59,637 nucleotides of DNA from an uncultured Pelagibacteraceae bacterium. Lineage in GTDB: Bacteria; Pseudomonadota; Alphaproteobacteria; Pelagibacterales; Pelagibacteraceae. Where the stretch lies: contig CACPJJ010000007.1 in assembly GCA_902634305.1 (NCBI GenBank), forward strand, positions 1 through 59,637. The letters run 5' to 3'. The notes beneath the pieces were generated by a model that worked only from the letters and a program-made list of their open reading frames with translations, had not been told where the DNA came from and did no database searches. Below, one piece after another: positions 45,370-54,373 of this stretch (position 1 is the first letter of the stretch; each line of letters opens with the position of its first letter). The position numbers and the translations under genes were made by a program.

Positions 45370-46217
45370 TGAATCCATTTAAAACAAAAAAAGGATTAGG
45401 TAGAGGATTGTCTTCATTAATAGGTGATGCAGAATCAAAAACTATAAAAAATAAAGTTTCTATAAGTTCAATTATCAGAAATAAATTTCAACCTAGAAAA
45501 AATTTTGATAAAGAAAAAATGGAGGAACTCACAAATTCAATAAAAGAAAGAGGAATTATACAGCCAATAATAGTTAGAAGAGATTCCGATCAAACTAATA
45601 AATTTGAAATCATTGCTGGAGAAAGAAGATTGCAGGCAGCACAAAATGCAGGACTTCATGAAGTTCCGGTAGTTGAAATTGAGGCTGATAATTTAAAATC
45701 ATTAGAATTTGCAATTGTTGAAAACGTTCAAAGAAGTGATTTAAATCCAATTGAGGAAGCCCTGGGTTACAGAAAGTTAATTGACGATTTTAATTATGAC
45801 CAAGAAAAAGTATCAAAGTTTATAGGAAAAAGTAGAGCACATGTAGCTAATTTTCTAAGACTGCTTTCTCTTCCAAAAGAAGTTATTTTGCTTATCGAGG
45901 AAAATAAAATTTCACAAGGACATGCAAAAGTGCTCGTTGGTCTTGATAATGCATATTTTTTAGCGAAGAAGATAATTGAAAAAAAATTATCAGTAAGACA
46001 AACTGAAAGTTTAATCAGAAGTTTAAAAATTAACAAAGGAAGGAGTAAAATAAGCAAAAACCCAAATCTTCTAAGTCTAGAATCGGCAATCGAAGAAAAG
46101 ACTGGAATTAAGGTTTTTATTAGAAACAAGAAAAATAACTCAGGTCAGGTTACTTTTGAATATAAAGATCTTGATCAATTAAACAAATTGATAATGGTAA
46201 TTAAAGCAAATTACTAA
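45366..46217 (+). CDS. parB: Chromosome partitioning protein ParB
   Basis: The 283-aa parS-binding CTPase begins KKGLGRGLSSLIGDAES. It has the NKFQPRKNFD and PIIVRRD segments, the CTP-binding GERRLQAAQNAG, NVQRSDLNPIEEALGY and an HTH region (QEKVSKFIGKSRAHVANFLRLLSLP). Cognate parS sites lie just upstream. Its stop meets the holA stop with no base between. Confidence 0.98.
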   Translation: MMNPFKTKKGLGRGLSSLIGDAESKTIKNKVSISSIIRNKFQPRKNFDKEKMEELTNSIKERGIIQPIIVRRDSDQTNKFEIIAGERRLQAAQNAGLHEVPVVEIEADNLKSLEFAIVENVQRSDLNPIEEALGYRKLIDDFNYDQEKVSKFIGKSRAHVANFLRLLSLPKEVILLIEENKISQGHAKVLVGLDNAYFLAKKIIEKKLSVRQTESLIRSLKINKGRSKISKNPNLLSLESAIEEKTGIKVFIRNKKNNSGQVTFEYKDLDQLNKLIMVIKANY

Positions 46218-47201
46218 TTATTTTGCTGTATTAAGAATAAAATCTGAAACTATATTTAAAGAGCTATAATAATTTTTTTTAATTGTTAATTCAATGTTAT
46301 GTATTTTATAAATTAGCTTCTCTGTATCATTTAGGCTCCATTTTAAAGCTTGGCTTTTGACTATTTCCTTGTCTTTCCAAAAAATAGGAGGTTTGTAATT
46401 TGAAATTATTTGCTCTAAATTTTTGTTTGTACTATTAACTTTTTTTATTTCTAAAAGTCTTTTTGATTTTGTTAATAAAGTTCTAACTATTAATATACAG
46501 TCATCTACTGAAAAAGCATTTTCATTAAAAATTTTATTTATTTTTTTTATATTTTTTGAAAGGCAATTATCTGCCAGTTCTGAAATACTATAATTCTCTG
46601 CCAAATTAGTTAGTTTAATAACTTCATTAATAGTAATTTTTTCTTTATTTATTATAAAAAGAGATATTTTGTTTAATTCATTATTTAAGTTTATTCTATC
46701 TCCACTGCTTCGTTCTACAATTAAGTTAATTATTTCTTGAGATATTGGTATTTTATTATTTCTAAAAAAATTATTTGCAATTTGCATAAGAGTTCGATCA
46801 TCATCCTTGTAAAATGGTATACAAATTAAGTCTTTTTCCTTTTCAAATATTTTTCTTATTTTTGATTTTTTTTCTAAATTACCAGCATTTAAAATAAAAG
46901 TTATATCTTTTATTTTTCTCTCTAATATTTCATCCACTAATTTTGTTATTTTTTCACTAACCCTTGAGACTAAAATTAATTTTGATTCATCGAAAAAAGA
47001 CTTATTTATAAGGCTTGATATAAAACTTTCAAAATTATTTAATATTTCGTTTTCATCAAAACGTTCTATATTTCCTTTAAAATTAGAGACAAAAATATCT
47101 TTAATAACTTGACTTTTGTAGCCTTCATTTTCACCATAAAATAAAAAAATATTGTTTTTAATTTTTTTAATTTTTTGATGTTCATATGCTTTAATTATCA
47201 T
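46218..47201 (-). CDS. holA: DNA polymerase III delta subunit
   Basis: HolA opens the beta clamp as part of the clamp loader. The 327-aa protein is diverged but carries NIFLFYGENEGYKSQVIKDIF at the start, VSRVSEKITKLVDE, CIPFYKDDDRTL and ERSSGDRINLNNELNKISLF (family G-D-x-R-x-A-L-N-E-L-E-K). The position beside lptE and leuS supports it, as that gene string is typical in Alphaproteobacteria. Confidence 0.92.
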   Translation of the reverse strand: MIIKAYEHQKIKKIKNNIFLFYGENEGYKSQVIKDIFVSNFKGNIERFDENEILNNFESFISSLINKSFFDESKLILVSRVSEKITKLVDEILERKIKDITFILNAGNLEKKSKIRKIFEKEKDLICIPFYKDDDRTLMQIANNFFRNNKIPISQEIINLIVERSSGDRINLNNELNKISLFIINKEKITINEVIKLTNLAENYSISELADNCLSKNIKKINKIFNENAFSVDDCILIVRTLLTKSKRLLEIKKVNSTNKNLEQIISNYKPPIFWKDKEIVKSQALKWSLNDTEKLIYKIHNIELTIKKNYYSSLNIVSDFILNTAK

Positions 47202-47206
47202 TTTTT

Positions 47207-47665
47207 TTAAATCGATTGTAAATAAACTATTAACTCTTCTGCTATTTTTTTTGCAAGATTTTTTGAAGTTTCATTTTCAAATTTTTTAAGTTCAGATTTA
47301 TTATTTTTATTATTATAGTCCATTGATTTTATAAACAATTTACTATTTTCATTTCCTTTTGAGTCTAAAATTACAATATTAGATTTTAAATTTATTCGAT
47401 AAGTTTTTGGGTTTCCCCTTGAATCTTTCGAAGAAACTTCTTTATTTAACAAAGTTTTGATTGTTAAAGTTAATTGATTGCTCGCACTAGCGTCTTTATA
47501 ATTTGCTAGTTTTTCACTTATAATTCGATTTAATTTATTATTTCCGGTTGTACTCAATTGCGTTATTGCAAATTTTGAATTCTTACTTGTATAAATTGGT
47601 GTATAACCACATCCTGAAACAAAAAATAGTAATACTAAAAATTTAATTAATTTTTTTTTTATCAT
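47207..47665 (-). CDS. lptE: LPS-assembly lipoprotein LptE-like
   Basis: About 152 aa from ATG 47665 ([25 protein letters not shown]). A signal peptide ends in lipobox VSGC, and GYTPIY after the lipidated Cys is typical for LptE. Then KLNRIISEKLANYK and NIVILDSKG follow. LptE plugs LptD in the outer membrane for lipopolysaccharide insertion. The chosen start overlaps the leuS stop (TAATG), and a longer frame would put 14 extra residues ahead of the signal peptide. The leuS-lptE-holA order supports the call. Confidence 0.88.
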   Translation of the reverse strand: MIKKKLIKFLVLLFFVSGCGYTPIYTSKNSKFAITQLSTTGNNKLNRIISEKLANYKDASASNQLTLTIKTLLNKEVSSKDSRGNPKTYRINLKSNIVILDSKGNENSKLFIKSMDYNNKNNKSELKKFENETSKNLAKKIAEELIVYLQSI

Positions 47666-50193
47666 TATATTAAAATATTTATTAATCTGTTTTTCACAAA
47701 AAAACATTTATTTATTTTTTTATCTTGAATAATTTTTTTTGTTTTTTGATTATTTTTTATTTCTTTAATTAATTCTTCCTGTGAGATATCTTTCATATAT
47801 TTAATTATAGCTCTTTTTTTTCCATTAATTTGTATCACATATTCAACTGTATCTTTTTTAATTAAATTTTCATCAATTTCTGGCCACTTTTGAAAAGAAT
47901 TTGACTTTATATCATCAAGACATTCTGAAGAAAAATGTGGAATTATAGGTGAAATTATTGACAAAAATTTAATATAATTTTTCAGGATTGTTTGTTTATC
48001 GATGCTAGCATCCAATTTTTTATTAAAAAAATTATATGCTTCATATAAATTAGCTATAATTACGTTATAGTGAAATTTTTCTAAATTATAATTTATTTTT
48101 TCTATCATTTGATTGGTGAAGATTGCAATTTCATCATCCCTTTTTTTAGAGTTCTCTTCAATACTTTTTTTAAATTTTTGGTGTAAATTCCAAAGTTTTT
48201 GAATAAACTTGTAAGAGGATAACATTCCAGTTTCTGACCATTGTACGTCTTTTTCAGGCGGACTATCAGAAAGAATAAACAATCTTACTGCGTCAGCTCC
48301 ATAATTATTAATTATATTTTCAGGGTCAATTGTATTTTTTTTCGATTTTGACATAGATTCTGGAGGACCAATAATTATTTTTTTATCTTTTATATTTTCA
48401 TATTCTTCTGGGCTTAACCAATTACCGTCTTGATCCTTATAAGTTTCGTGACAGACCATACCCTGTGTAAATAAACCACTAAAAGGCTCAGTAATTTTAA
48501 ATTCTTCTTGATTAAAATTAATTGCTTGCATAAAAAATCTTGAATAAAGTAAATGTAAAATTGCGTGCTCAACACCCCCGATGTATTGATCTACTGGCAT
48601 CCAATATTTGATATCTTCCATGTTGAAACCTTCGGTTTCATTTTTTGGAGAACAAAATCTTAAAAAATACCAGGATGAATCTACAAACGTATCCAAAGTA
48701 TCAGTCTCTCTTTTATACTTTTTTCCATCTATAATGATATTTTTCCAATTATCTACATGATCTAATGGATTCCCATTTGTTTTTAAGTTAATATTTTCAG
48801 GAAGCTCAACAGGCAAACTTGATATTGGTATTTTTTTTATTTTGTTATTTTCATCATAGGCTATTGGTATAGGGCATCCCCAATACCTTTGTCTAGATAC
48901 TCCCCAATCTTTAAGTCTAAAGTTTATTTTCTTTTTTCCAATATTATTTTTTTCTAAATATTCGATTGTTTTATTTATAGATTCTTCAGGAACTTTTAGG
49001 TCATTTAAAAAATTAGAGTTAATTATTTTTCCAGGCCCTGTGTAGGCTTTTTCCTTAATTATAAAATTTTTATTGTTATCGTATAAATGACTCGTTTTAT
49101 CAAGTGGTTCAACAACTGGTAAAACTTTTAATTTATATTTATTTGCAAAATCCAGGTCTCTCTGATCATGTGCTGGACATCCAAATACTGCACCAAATCC
49201 ATAATCCATTAAAACAAAGTTTGCAAAGTATACCGGTACTGTTTTTGTATCATCCAAAGGATTAATTGCAGTTAAATTAGTTTTAAATCCTAATTTTTCA
49301 GCTTGAGCTATTGCTTCTTCAGTTGTGCCAGTTTTTGAACATTCCACTTTAAATTTTTTAAAGTCATCTCTATCTTTATAAAATTTTGATATCGGATGAT
49401 CTATAGATACTGCCAAGAAAGACATACCAAATAAAGTATCAGGCCTTGTTGTAAAGCATTTAATTGATTTAATTTGGTCATTTTTTTTTAAATTAAAATC
49501 AATTTCACATCCAAAAGATTTGCCAATCCAATTTTTTTGCATAATTTTAACTTTGTTTGGCCATTCTTTAAGATCATCAAGTCCATTAAGAAGTTTTTCA
49601 GAAAATTTTGAAATATTAAAAAACCATTGATTAAGCTTTTTTCTTTCAACAGTTACACCAGACCTCCAACCTTTTCCATCAATTACTTGTTCATTTGCTA
49701 AAACACTTTTCTCAATTGGGTCCCAATTTACATAGCTTTCCTTTCTATAAACTAAACCTTTGTCATATAAATCTAAAAAAAATTTTTGTTGATGCTTATA
49801 ATAATTTTTAGAACAAGTTGAAATTTCTCTTTCCCAATCAATTGATAAACCAAGTTTTTTTAACTGATTTTTCATTACAGAAATATTTTTTTCAGTCCAA
49901 ATTTTAGGATCTAAATTATTTTGTTTTGCAGCATTTTCTGCAGGCAAACCAAAAGAGTCCCATCCCATTGGGTGTAATACATTGTATCCTTGCATTTTTT
50001 TGTATCTTGATAAAACATCACCAATTGTATAATTTCTAACATGCCCCATGTGTATCTTCCCAGAAGGATATGGGAACATTTCAAGACAGTAAAATTTTTT
50101 TTTTGATCTATCTAAAACTGATTTAAAACTTTTATTTTCTTCCCAATATTTTTGCCACTTATTCTCAACAATTTTAAAATTGTATCTGTTCAC
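47665..50193 (-). CDS. leuS: Leucyl-tRNA synthetase
   Basis: The class I synthetase (842 aa) begins [23 protein letters not shown]. The HIGH signature is [18 protein letters not shown], the editing domain includes [16 protein letters not shown] (about 250) and the catalytic KMSKS loop is [22 protein letters not shown] and [21 protein letters not shown] are also present. It is the first gene after the DUF3576 lipoprotein on the same strand, 45 bases apart. Confidence 0.98.
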   Translation of the reverse strand: MNRYNFKIVENKWQKYWEENKSFKSVLDRSKKKFYCLEMFPYPSGKIHMGHVRNYTIGDVLSRYKKMQGYNVLHPMGWDSFGLPAENAAKQNNLDPKIWTEKNISVMKNQLKKLGLSIDWEREISTCSKNYYKHQQKFFLDLYDKGLVYRKESYVNWDPIEKSVLANEQVIDGKGWRSGVTVERKKLNQWFFNISKFSEKLLNGLDDLKEWPNKVKIMQKNWIGKSFGCEIDFNLKKNDQIKSIKCFTTRPDTLFGMSFLAVSIDHPISKFYKDRDDFKKFKVECSKTGTTEEAIAQAEKLGFKTNLTAINPLDDTKTVPVYFANFVLMDYGFGAVFGCPAHDQRDLDFANKYKLKVLPVVEPLDKTSHLYDNNKNFIIKEKAYTGPGKIINSNFLNDLKVPEESINKTIEYLEKNNIGKKKINFRLKDWGVSRQRYWGCPIPIAYDENNKIKKIPISSLPVELPENINLKTNGNPLDHVDNWKNIIIDGKKYKRETDTLDTFVDSSWYFLRFCSPKNETEGFNMEDIKYWMPVDQYIGGVEHAILHLLYSRFFMQAINFNQEEFKITEPFSGLFTQGMVCHETYKDQDGNWLSPEEYENIKDKKIIIGPPESMSKSKKNTIDPENIINNYGADAVRLFILSDSPPEKDVQWSETGMLSSYKFIQKLWNLHQKFKKSIEENSKKRDDEIAIFTNQMIEKINYNLEKFHYNVIIANLYEAYNFFNKKLDASIDKQTILKNYIKFLSIISPIIPHFSSECLDDIKSNSFQKWPEIDENLIKKDTVEYVIQINGKKRAIIKYMKDISQEELIKEIKNNQKTKKIIQDKKINKCFFVKNRLINILI

Positions 50194-50238
50194 TTTATAA
50201 ATTAGAAAAATTAATTATTTTTTTTTTTAGTTTTTTTA

Positions 50239-50796
50239 TTAGTCCAGAGCAGAATTTTCATATATTACTTTATTTTTTTCTTTATTTTGTTTTGCATAAA
50301 GTGCTGCTTTTTTTAAGATACTTTTAGTTATTTCTAAAACTAAAGTACCTTTATCTTCAGTTATCTTACAATCAACTGTGGTGTCACAATTTTTAGTAAA
50401 TATTTTTACATCTAAAGCATCTGACCTAACTTCATTAGTTAAAAATCTAACAGATATTTTAACCGACTGACCTGTTGACGAAGAGTCGTTATACCAATCG
50501 GTAATAATTATTCCTCCACTATAATTTGCTGAAACTAAAGGCATAAAATCGATTGTATCTAATGTAGCTCTCCATAATTCATTAGAACTTGCAAAATCAA
50601 ACGTACCGCCTTTTTTATTTCCTCCCATTAACCTAAAACCCTTTCCTTCTTCTATATTTTTTTTAACTCTATCTTTTACATTTATAGGAACTTCCCCAGC
50701 TTTAGTTCGTTTGTATTTTAGTGCCTCACATGAATTGAGCGATATCGCTAACGTTAGAAAAATTAAAATTTTTATAGGAATTATAAATTTATTCAT
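50239..50796 (-). CDS. DUF3576 lipoprotein
   Basis: The 185-aa protein has a signal peptide and lipobox (LAISLNSC; Cys about 23). The mature domain has NELWRATLDTIDFMPLVSANYSGGIIITDWY and VKISVRFLTNEVRSDALDVKIF, the alphaproteobacterial DUF3576 pattern, found next to leuS. It is predicted to be outer-membrane attached on the periplasmic side. Function is unknown. It diverges from the porin across 213 bases, which hold the porin promoter region. Confidence 0.9.
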   Translation of the reverse strand: MNKFIIPIKILIFLTLAISLNSCEALKYKRTKAGEVPINVKDRVKKNIEEGKGFRLMGGNKKGGTFDFASSNELWRATLDTIDFMPLVSANYSGGIIITDWYNDSSSTGQSVKISVRFLTNEVRSDALDVKIFTKNCDTTVDCKITEDKGTLVLEITKSILKKAALYAKQNKEKNKVIYENSALD

Positions 50797-50977
50797 GATT
50801 TCAAAGAATTATTCATAAAATAACATAATCGACCCTACTTAGTAGACAAAAAATCAAAAAAAGCTACATTTTATAAGGAAAATATAGTGATGTAATTTTA
50901 CAACATAATTATATTTTGTTGAGTTTATATTGATTTTTTAGGGGAAACCAGCCAGGTTTTTGATAAAAAATACGCTG

Positions 50978-50995
50978 TTTATAATTAATTATAAA
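50978..50995. promoter_or_regulatory. 18-bp perfect palindrome / -10 region of the porin gene
   Basis: TTTATAATTAATTATAAA is a perfect palindrome starting 32 bases before the porin ATG. It contains TATAAT (50980-50985), a plausible -10, with TTGATA (50960-50965) ahead at a short 14-base spacing. It may be an operator overlapping the promoter. A strong AGGAG (51000-51004) follows. The rest of the 213-base gap shows a small AAACC/GGTTT hairpin with no strong case for a riboswitch. Confidence 0.45.
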
Positions 50996-51009
50996 ACTTA
51001 GGAGAAAAT

Positions 51010-51936
51010 ATGAACAAACTAACAAAATATGGACTAACAGCTTTAGCTGGTTCATTAGTTGCTACTTCAGTATCAGCTGGTGAAATGGGCGTTTCAGGTG
51101 GTTGGTCTTGGAGCTACGACTCGGCTGATTCAGACGAGGTTGGTAATCCTATGTCTATGGGTAACAGTGTTACGTTTACAGGTTCAGGTGAGACAGACCA
51201 AGGTTGGACTGCAACTTACAAAATGGAACTTGACCACGGTTACAGTGGATATGATGACCAAAGCTTAACACTAGATATGGGTGACTCTGGAAAATTAGTA
51301 TTTTCAGGTGCGTCTGTAACTCCTGGTGGTATTCACATGGTGAACGACATCGTTCCTGCTGCTGATACTCCAGTTTACTCAATGACTGATAGTGCTACTG
51401 CATACGGTATCGCAAGAGGTGCTGGTGCATCTAGTAACTTGTCTTACACTATATCTTTCGATGACTTCACTGCTTCTGCAGAGATGATGAAAGGTGCTGG
51501 AACTGATAGAAGTTTCGGTGTTAAATACACAGGTGTTGAAGGTATGACATTAGTTGCTGGACAATCTGATATCAACCCAGGTTATGTTGCTGGTGAAACT
51601 CAAGAGACTACTTTCGGAGCTAGCTATTCAGCTGCTGGAGCAACAATCGCTTATCAAATTACTGAAGTCGATTATCCAGGTGCAGGTGCTGCTGACGAAG
51701 ACTCTACTCACATAGGTGCTTCATTTGCTGTAAATGATGACTTGTCAGTATCTTACGCTACTCAAACAACAGATATCCACGGTAAAGGTGAAGACGAAAC
51801 TGTATCTGGTTTCGGTGTATCTTACTCAATGGGATCTATGAGTGTTGCAGCGTACGCTGGTAAAACTGAAAATGGTAACGGTGTTTCAACTGCTGATGAT
51901 GAAGGAAAAGGTTTAACTTTATCAATTGCATTCTAA
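51010..51936 (+). CDS. Outer-membrane porin
   Basis: The 308-aa protein has a signal peptide cleaved after VSA (MNKLTKYGLTALAGSLVATSVSA). A Gly/Asp/Ser/Thr-rich beta-barrel follows, with alternating strands (GWTATYKMELDHGY, GKLVFSGASV, SFGVKYTGVEGMTLVAG, LSVSYATQTTD) and the C-terminal GLTLSIAF ending in Phe as outer-membrane barrels do. Codons are clearly G/C-richer (GGT, GCT, AAC) than surrounding genes, the ribosome site is near-ideal and a strong terminator follows. All three indicate very high expression. It would admit small solutes. Confidence 0.93.
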   Translation: MNKLTKYGLTALAGSLVATSVSAGEMGVSGGWSWSYDSADSDEVGNPMSMGNSVTFTGSGETDQGWTATYKMELDHGYSGYDDQSLTLDMGDSGKLVFSGASVTPGGIHMVNDIVPAADTPVYSMTDSATAYGIARGAGASSNLSYTISFDDFTASAEMMKGAGTDRSFGVKYTGVEGMTLVAGQSDINPGYVAGETQETTFGASYSAAGATIAYQITEVDYPGAGAADEDSTHIGASFAVNDDLSVSYATQTTDIHGKGEDETVSGFGVSYSMGSMSVAAYAGKTENGNGVSTADDEGKGLTLSIAF

Positions 51937-51959
51937 TATAGTTACTTTTTAGAAAATTT

Positions 51960-51996
51960 AACGGCCCCTCAATATTTTGTGGGGCCGTTTTTTTTT
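51960..51996 (+). terminator. Rho-independent terminator after the porin gene
   Basis: AACGGCCCC pairs perfectly with GGGGCCGTT across a 12-base loop and is followed by eight to nine T residues. The hairpin lies inside the last codons of the convergent thiE-like gene, whose final residues NGPTKY are encoded by it. Confidence 0.95.
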
Positions 51997-52523
51997 GAGT
52001 CAAATAAACTTATTCCTGAGTATCCATAAACATTTAATAAATTTAATTTTTTTATATTTTTTTTATTAATACCACCTAAAGCAATTACTTTCTTATTTGT
52101 TAATCTTGTTAAAACCATAAATTTATTAAGTCCTAGGTAAGTTTTCTTTTTATTAAAAAGTGATGCTATAAAAATTAAATCAACTTTTTGCAGTTCTTTA
52201 TTTTTAATTTCTTTGTAATTATGAGCTGATCCTATTACGTAAAAATTCTTCTTTTTTGGGAAGTTCAAATGTTTTAAATCATTATTAAATGAGGGCAAAT
52301 AAACGCCATCAAGTCCTAATTTAACTGCTAATTTAAAGTTATTTGATAAAAAAAATTTTCTTTTTTTTAATTTACAATATTTTTTAATTTGAATAATTAA
52401 GCTTTTATCAACGTTTTTATTATAATTTCTATATATAAGGGCTATATTCCTATTTAATTTATTAATGTTGTTCTTGTCAAATTTACTAATAAAATAATAT
52501 ACTTTTGGTAAGTCTTTATGCAT
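51969..52523 (-). CDS. ThiE/TenI-like thiamine phosphate synthase-family protein
   Basis: The 184-aa protein shows LPKVYYFISKF, FFLSNNFKLAVKLGLDGVYLPS (family V-x-L-G-x-x-G-V-H-L), FYVIGSAHNYKEI, KVDLIFIASLFN (G-A-D-Y-V-x-x-S-P-x-F) and VIALGGINKKNIKKL. Several catalytic residues look changed and it is shorter than ThiE, so a TenI-like role or altered substrate is possible. Its ATG shares ATGCAT (52518-52523) with the divergent PLPBP gene, and its 3' end is built from the porin terminator. Confidence 0.72.
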   Translation of the reverse strand: MHKDLPKVYYFISKFDKNNINKLNRNIALIYRNYNKNVDKSLIIQIKKYCKLKKRKFFLSNNFKLAVKLGLDGVYLPSFNNDLKHLNFPKKKNFYVIGSAHNYKEIKNKELQKVDLIFIASLFNKKKTYLGLNKFMVLTRLTNKKVIALGGINKKNIKKLNLLNVYGYSGISLFDSKKNGPTKY

Positions 52524-53180
52524 AAAACTATTGAAAATTTAAATTATATTCAAAATCAAATTAATTCAAAAATAATTAAATTGAATATTACCAATTATAA
52601 GCCAAAAATCATTGCAATTTCAAAAACTTTTAAAATTGATCATATAATGCCCTTGATTGAGCACGGTCATTGTGATTTTGGAGAAAACAAAGTTCAAGAA
52701 GCTATTGAAAAATGGACTCAACTAAAAAATAAAAATAAAAATATCAAACTACATATGGTTGGCAAACTTCAAACAAATAAAGTTAAGTTTGTTTTACCAC
52801 TTTTCGATTTTATTCATTCATTAGATAATCTAAAGCTAGCAAAAAAAATTTCTGAAGTGCAAAAAAAATATGAAAATAAGCCAAAAATATTTATTCAAAT
52901 TAATATTGGGAATGAATTACAGAAATCTGGTATTAATAAAAATGAATTATCAGATTTTTATGATGAGTGTATAAAACTTAATTTAGATATCGTAGGAACC
53001 ATGTGTTTACCACCAATAGATAATGATCCAAGTATTTATTTCTCTGAAATGAATAAAATTACTAATTTTTTAAATTTAAGAGATATAAGTATGGGAATGT
53101 CAGATGATTATCTTAAGGCTATTGAACATTCTTCAACATATTTAAGAATTGGATCAAAAATATTTGGTGCCAGAAGTTAA
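52518..53180 (+). CDS. YggS-family PLP homeostasis protein (PLPBP)
   Basis: The 220-aa protein has an alanine-racemase-like barrel with the PLP-binding lysine in IIAISKTFKIDHI. HCDFGENKVQEAIEKW, LHMVGKLQTNKVKFVLPLFDFIHSLD, IQINIGNELQKSG and DISMGMSDDYLKAIEHSSTYLRIGSKIFG are clear family signatures. PLPBP buffers free PLP and affects amino-acid and vitamin B6 balance. It starts on ATGCAT, the palindrome that also starts the thiE-like gene on the other strand, so its ribosome site lies inside that gene. Confidence 0.95.
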   Translation: MHKTIENLNYIQNQINSKIIKLNITNYKPKIIAISKTFKIDHIMPLIEHGHCDFGENKVQEAIEKWTQLKNKNKNIKLHMVGKLQTNKVKFVLPLFDFIHSLDNLKLAKKISEVQKKYENKPKIFIQINIGNELQKSGINKNELSDFYDECIKLNLDIVGTMCLPPIDNDPSIYFSEMNKITNFLNLRDISMGMSDDYLKAIEHSSTYLRIGSKIFGARS

Positions 53181-53668
53181 TCAATATTTATTTTTGTATT
53201 TTTATTGATTAATTTTAATAAAATTAAAAAATCTTTTTTTGAAATAGCAATACATCCTGCAGTCGGACTGTAACTTTTGGTAAGATGAATAAAGATTGCA
53301 CTACCTTTATTTTTTATAGTTTTATTATAATTATATTTTATTAAAATAAAATAATCATACTTATAATCATTTCTATATAATTTTTCATATTTAATTTTTT
53401 TATTTATTTTAATTTCCTTATTATAAAATTTACTTTTTATATCATTACACCATGCCATGTTTTTTTTAATTTTTTTACAAATTAATCTATTTTTTGGTAA
53501 TGAAACTCTATCCGGTCTCCAATATAATTTTCCAATTTCAAATTTTCCAGACGGTGTACAGTAATCACCCTCGATTTTATTCTTTCTAATACCTTTTTTT
53601 CCTATACAGCATTTAAATTTAAATTCTTCAACAATTAGGGTATCTTTATTTTTTATGTGAATTATCAT
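53177..53668 (-). CDS. L,D-transpeptidase (YkuD-type)
   Basis: About 163 aa from ATG 53668 (MIIHIKNKDTLIVEEFKFKC). The YkuD active site reads IFIHLTKSYSPTAGCIAISKKDF, with catalytic Cys and upstream His; GDYCTPSGKFEIGKLYWRPDR is the typical TPxGxF region. L,D-transpeptidases form 3-3 peptidoglycan links or attach proteins, but this version has no obvious signal peptide. A longer frame to 53764 would read back through the divergent regulator gene. Only 13 bases separate the two start codons. Confidence 0.88.
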   Translation of the reverse strand: MIIHIKNKDTLIVEEFKFKCCIGKKGIRKNKIEGDYCTPSGKFEIGKLYWRPDRVSLPKNRLICKKIKKNMAWCNDIKSKFYNKEIKINKKIKYEKLYRNDYKYDYFILIKYNYNKTIKNKGSAIFIHLTKSYSPTAGCIAISKKDFLILLKLINKNTKINID

Positions 53669-53681
53669 AGTTTGTATATTT

Positions 53682-54251
53682 ATGAATAAACAAAGTATTC
53701 TAATATTTAAATTACCAGAACTATTTAAGATTTTAAACGAATTAAAAGACCATCTAGATTTCAATATTTATAATTTTGATGAAAAAAAAGAACTTTTAAA
53801 CTTAGATAAAAAAAAATATGAGAATTACTTAATTTTAACAAATCCACAAAATCAAATAGAAGATGAAAAATTTCAACTAATTTTAAATAAATTACCGGAC
53901 TCAATTTATTCAATTGTTGAAAAGATAAACGTAGGTTTACTAAAACAAAAATATTCTAAACAATCAGACGTCCTTATTGGCAAATATTCAATTGATATAA
54001 ACTCTAGATCTATAAAAAATACTCATCAAAGTTTAAAACTAACCCATAGAGAAATTCAAATCATACTATTTTTAAATCAATCTAAGTTCCCTCAAAATGT
54101 AGAAAATCTTCAAAAAAAAGTTTGGGGACATAATTCTAATTTAGAAACTCATACTGTTGAAACACATATTTATAGATTAAGAAAAAAAATTTTTGAAAAA
54201 TTTAAAGATAATAGTTTTATTAATAGTACAAAAAAAGGTTATATAATTTAG
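53682..54251 (+). CDS. Winged-helix (OmpR/PhoB-type) regulator with degenerate receiver-like N-terminus
   Basis: The 189-aa protein has a C-terminal transcriptional regulatory domain (about 95-189): GKYSIDINSRSIKN, LKLTHREIQIILFLNQS, NVENLQKKVWGHNSNLETHTVETHIYRLRKKI and the wing INSTKKGYII. The N-terminal half resembles a response-regulator receiver in size and strand-helix rhythm, but lacks the phospho-Asp (NYLILTNPQN where Asp is expected), so phosphorylation is unlikely. It diverges from the L,D-transpeptidase by 13 bases. Its stop overlaps the GTG of the arfA-like gene (TAGTG). Confidence 0.85.
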   Translation: MNKQSILIFKLPELFKILNELKDHLDFNIYNFDEKKELLNLDKKKYENYLILTNPQNQIEDEKFQLILNKLPDSIYSIVEKINVGLLKQKYSKQSDVLIGKYSIDINSRSIKNTHQSLKLTHREIQIILFLNQSKFPQNVENLQKKVWGHNSNLETHTVETHIYRLRKKIFEKFKDNSFINSTKKGYII

Positions 54252-54358
54252 TGAAAAAAAGAAACCCTATAGCAAAAGACCTTTTGTCAAAAAAATACAA
54301 ACCTAGAATAGTAAGGCCAAAAAAAGGTAAAGGAAGTTTTAAAAGGAAAAAAAAATAA
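54251..54358 (+). CDS. arfA: Alternative ribosome-rescue factor ArfA-like, 35 aa
   Basis: GTG start, 35 codons. The product contains RNPIAKDLLSKKYKPRI and ends KKGKGSFKRKKK. The KKGKGS[YF]xRK motif and the N-terminal N-x-I-A-x-x-L match ArfA, which recruits release factor RF2 to ribosomes stalled on messages lacking stop codons. It is shorter than E. coli ArfA (72 aa, trimmed to about 55). The GTG shares a base with the TAG of the upstream regulator, so it is translationally coupled. A normal TAA follows, so the truncated-message control of E. coli is not evident. Confidence 0.75.
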   Translation: MKKRNPIAKDLLSKKYKPRIVRPKKGKGSFKRKKK

Positions 54359-54373
54359 AATTCTTTTTACTTT

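Noticed and set aside
50940..50970. Riboswitch or small RNA upstream of the porin
   Set aside because: Only a 5-base AAACC/GGTTT hairpin is visible; no known riboswitch core was recognised.
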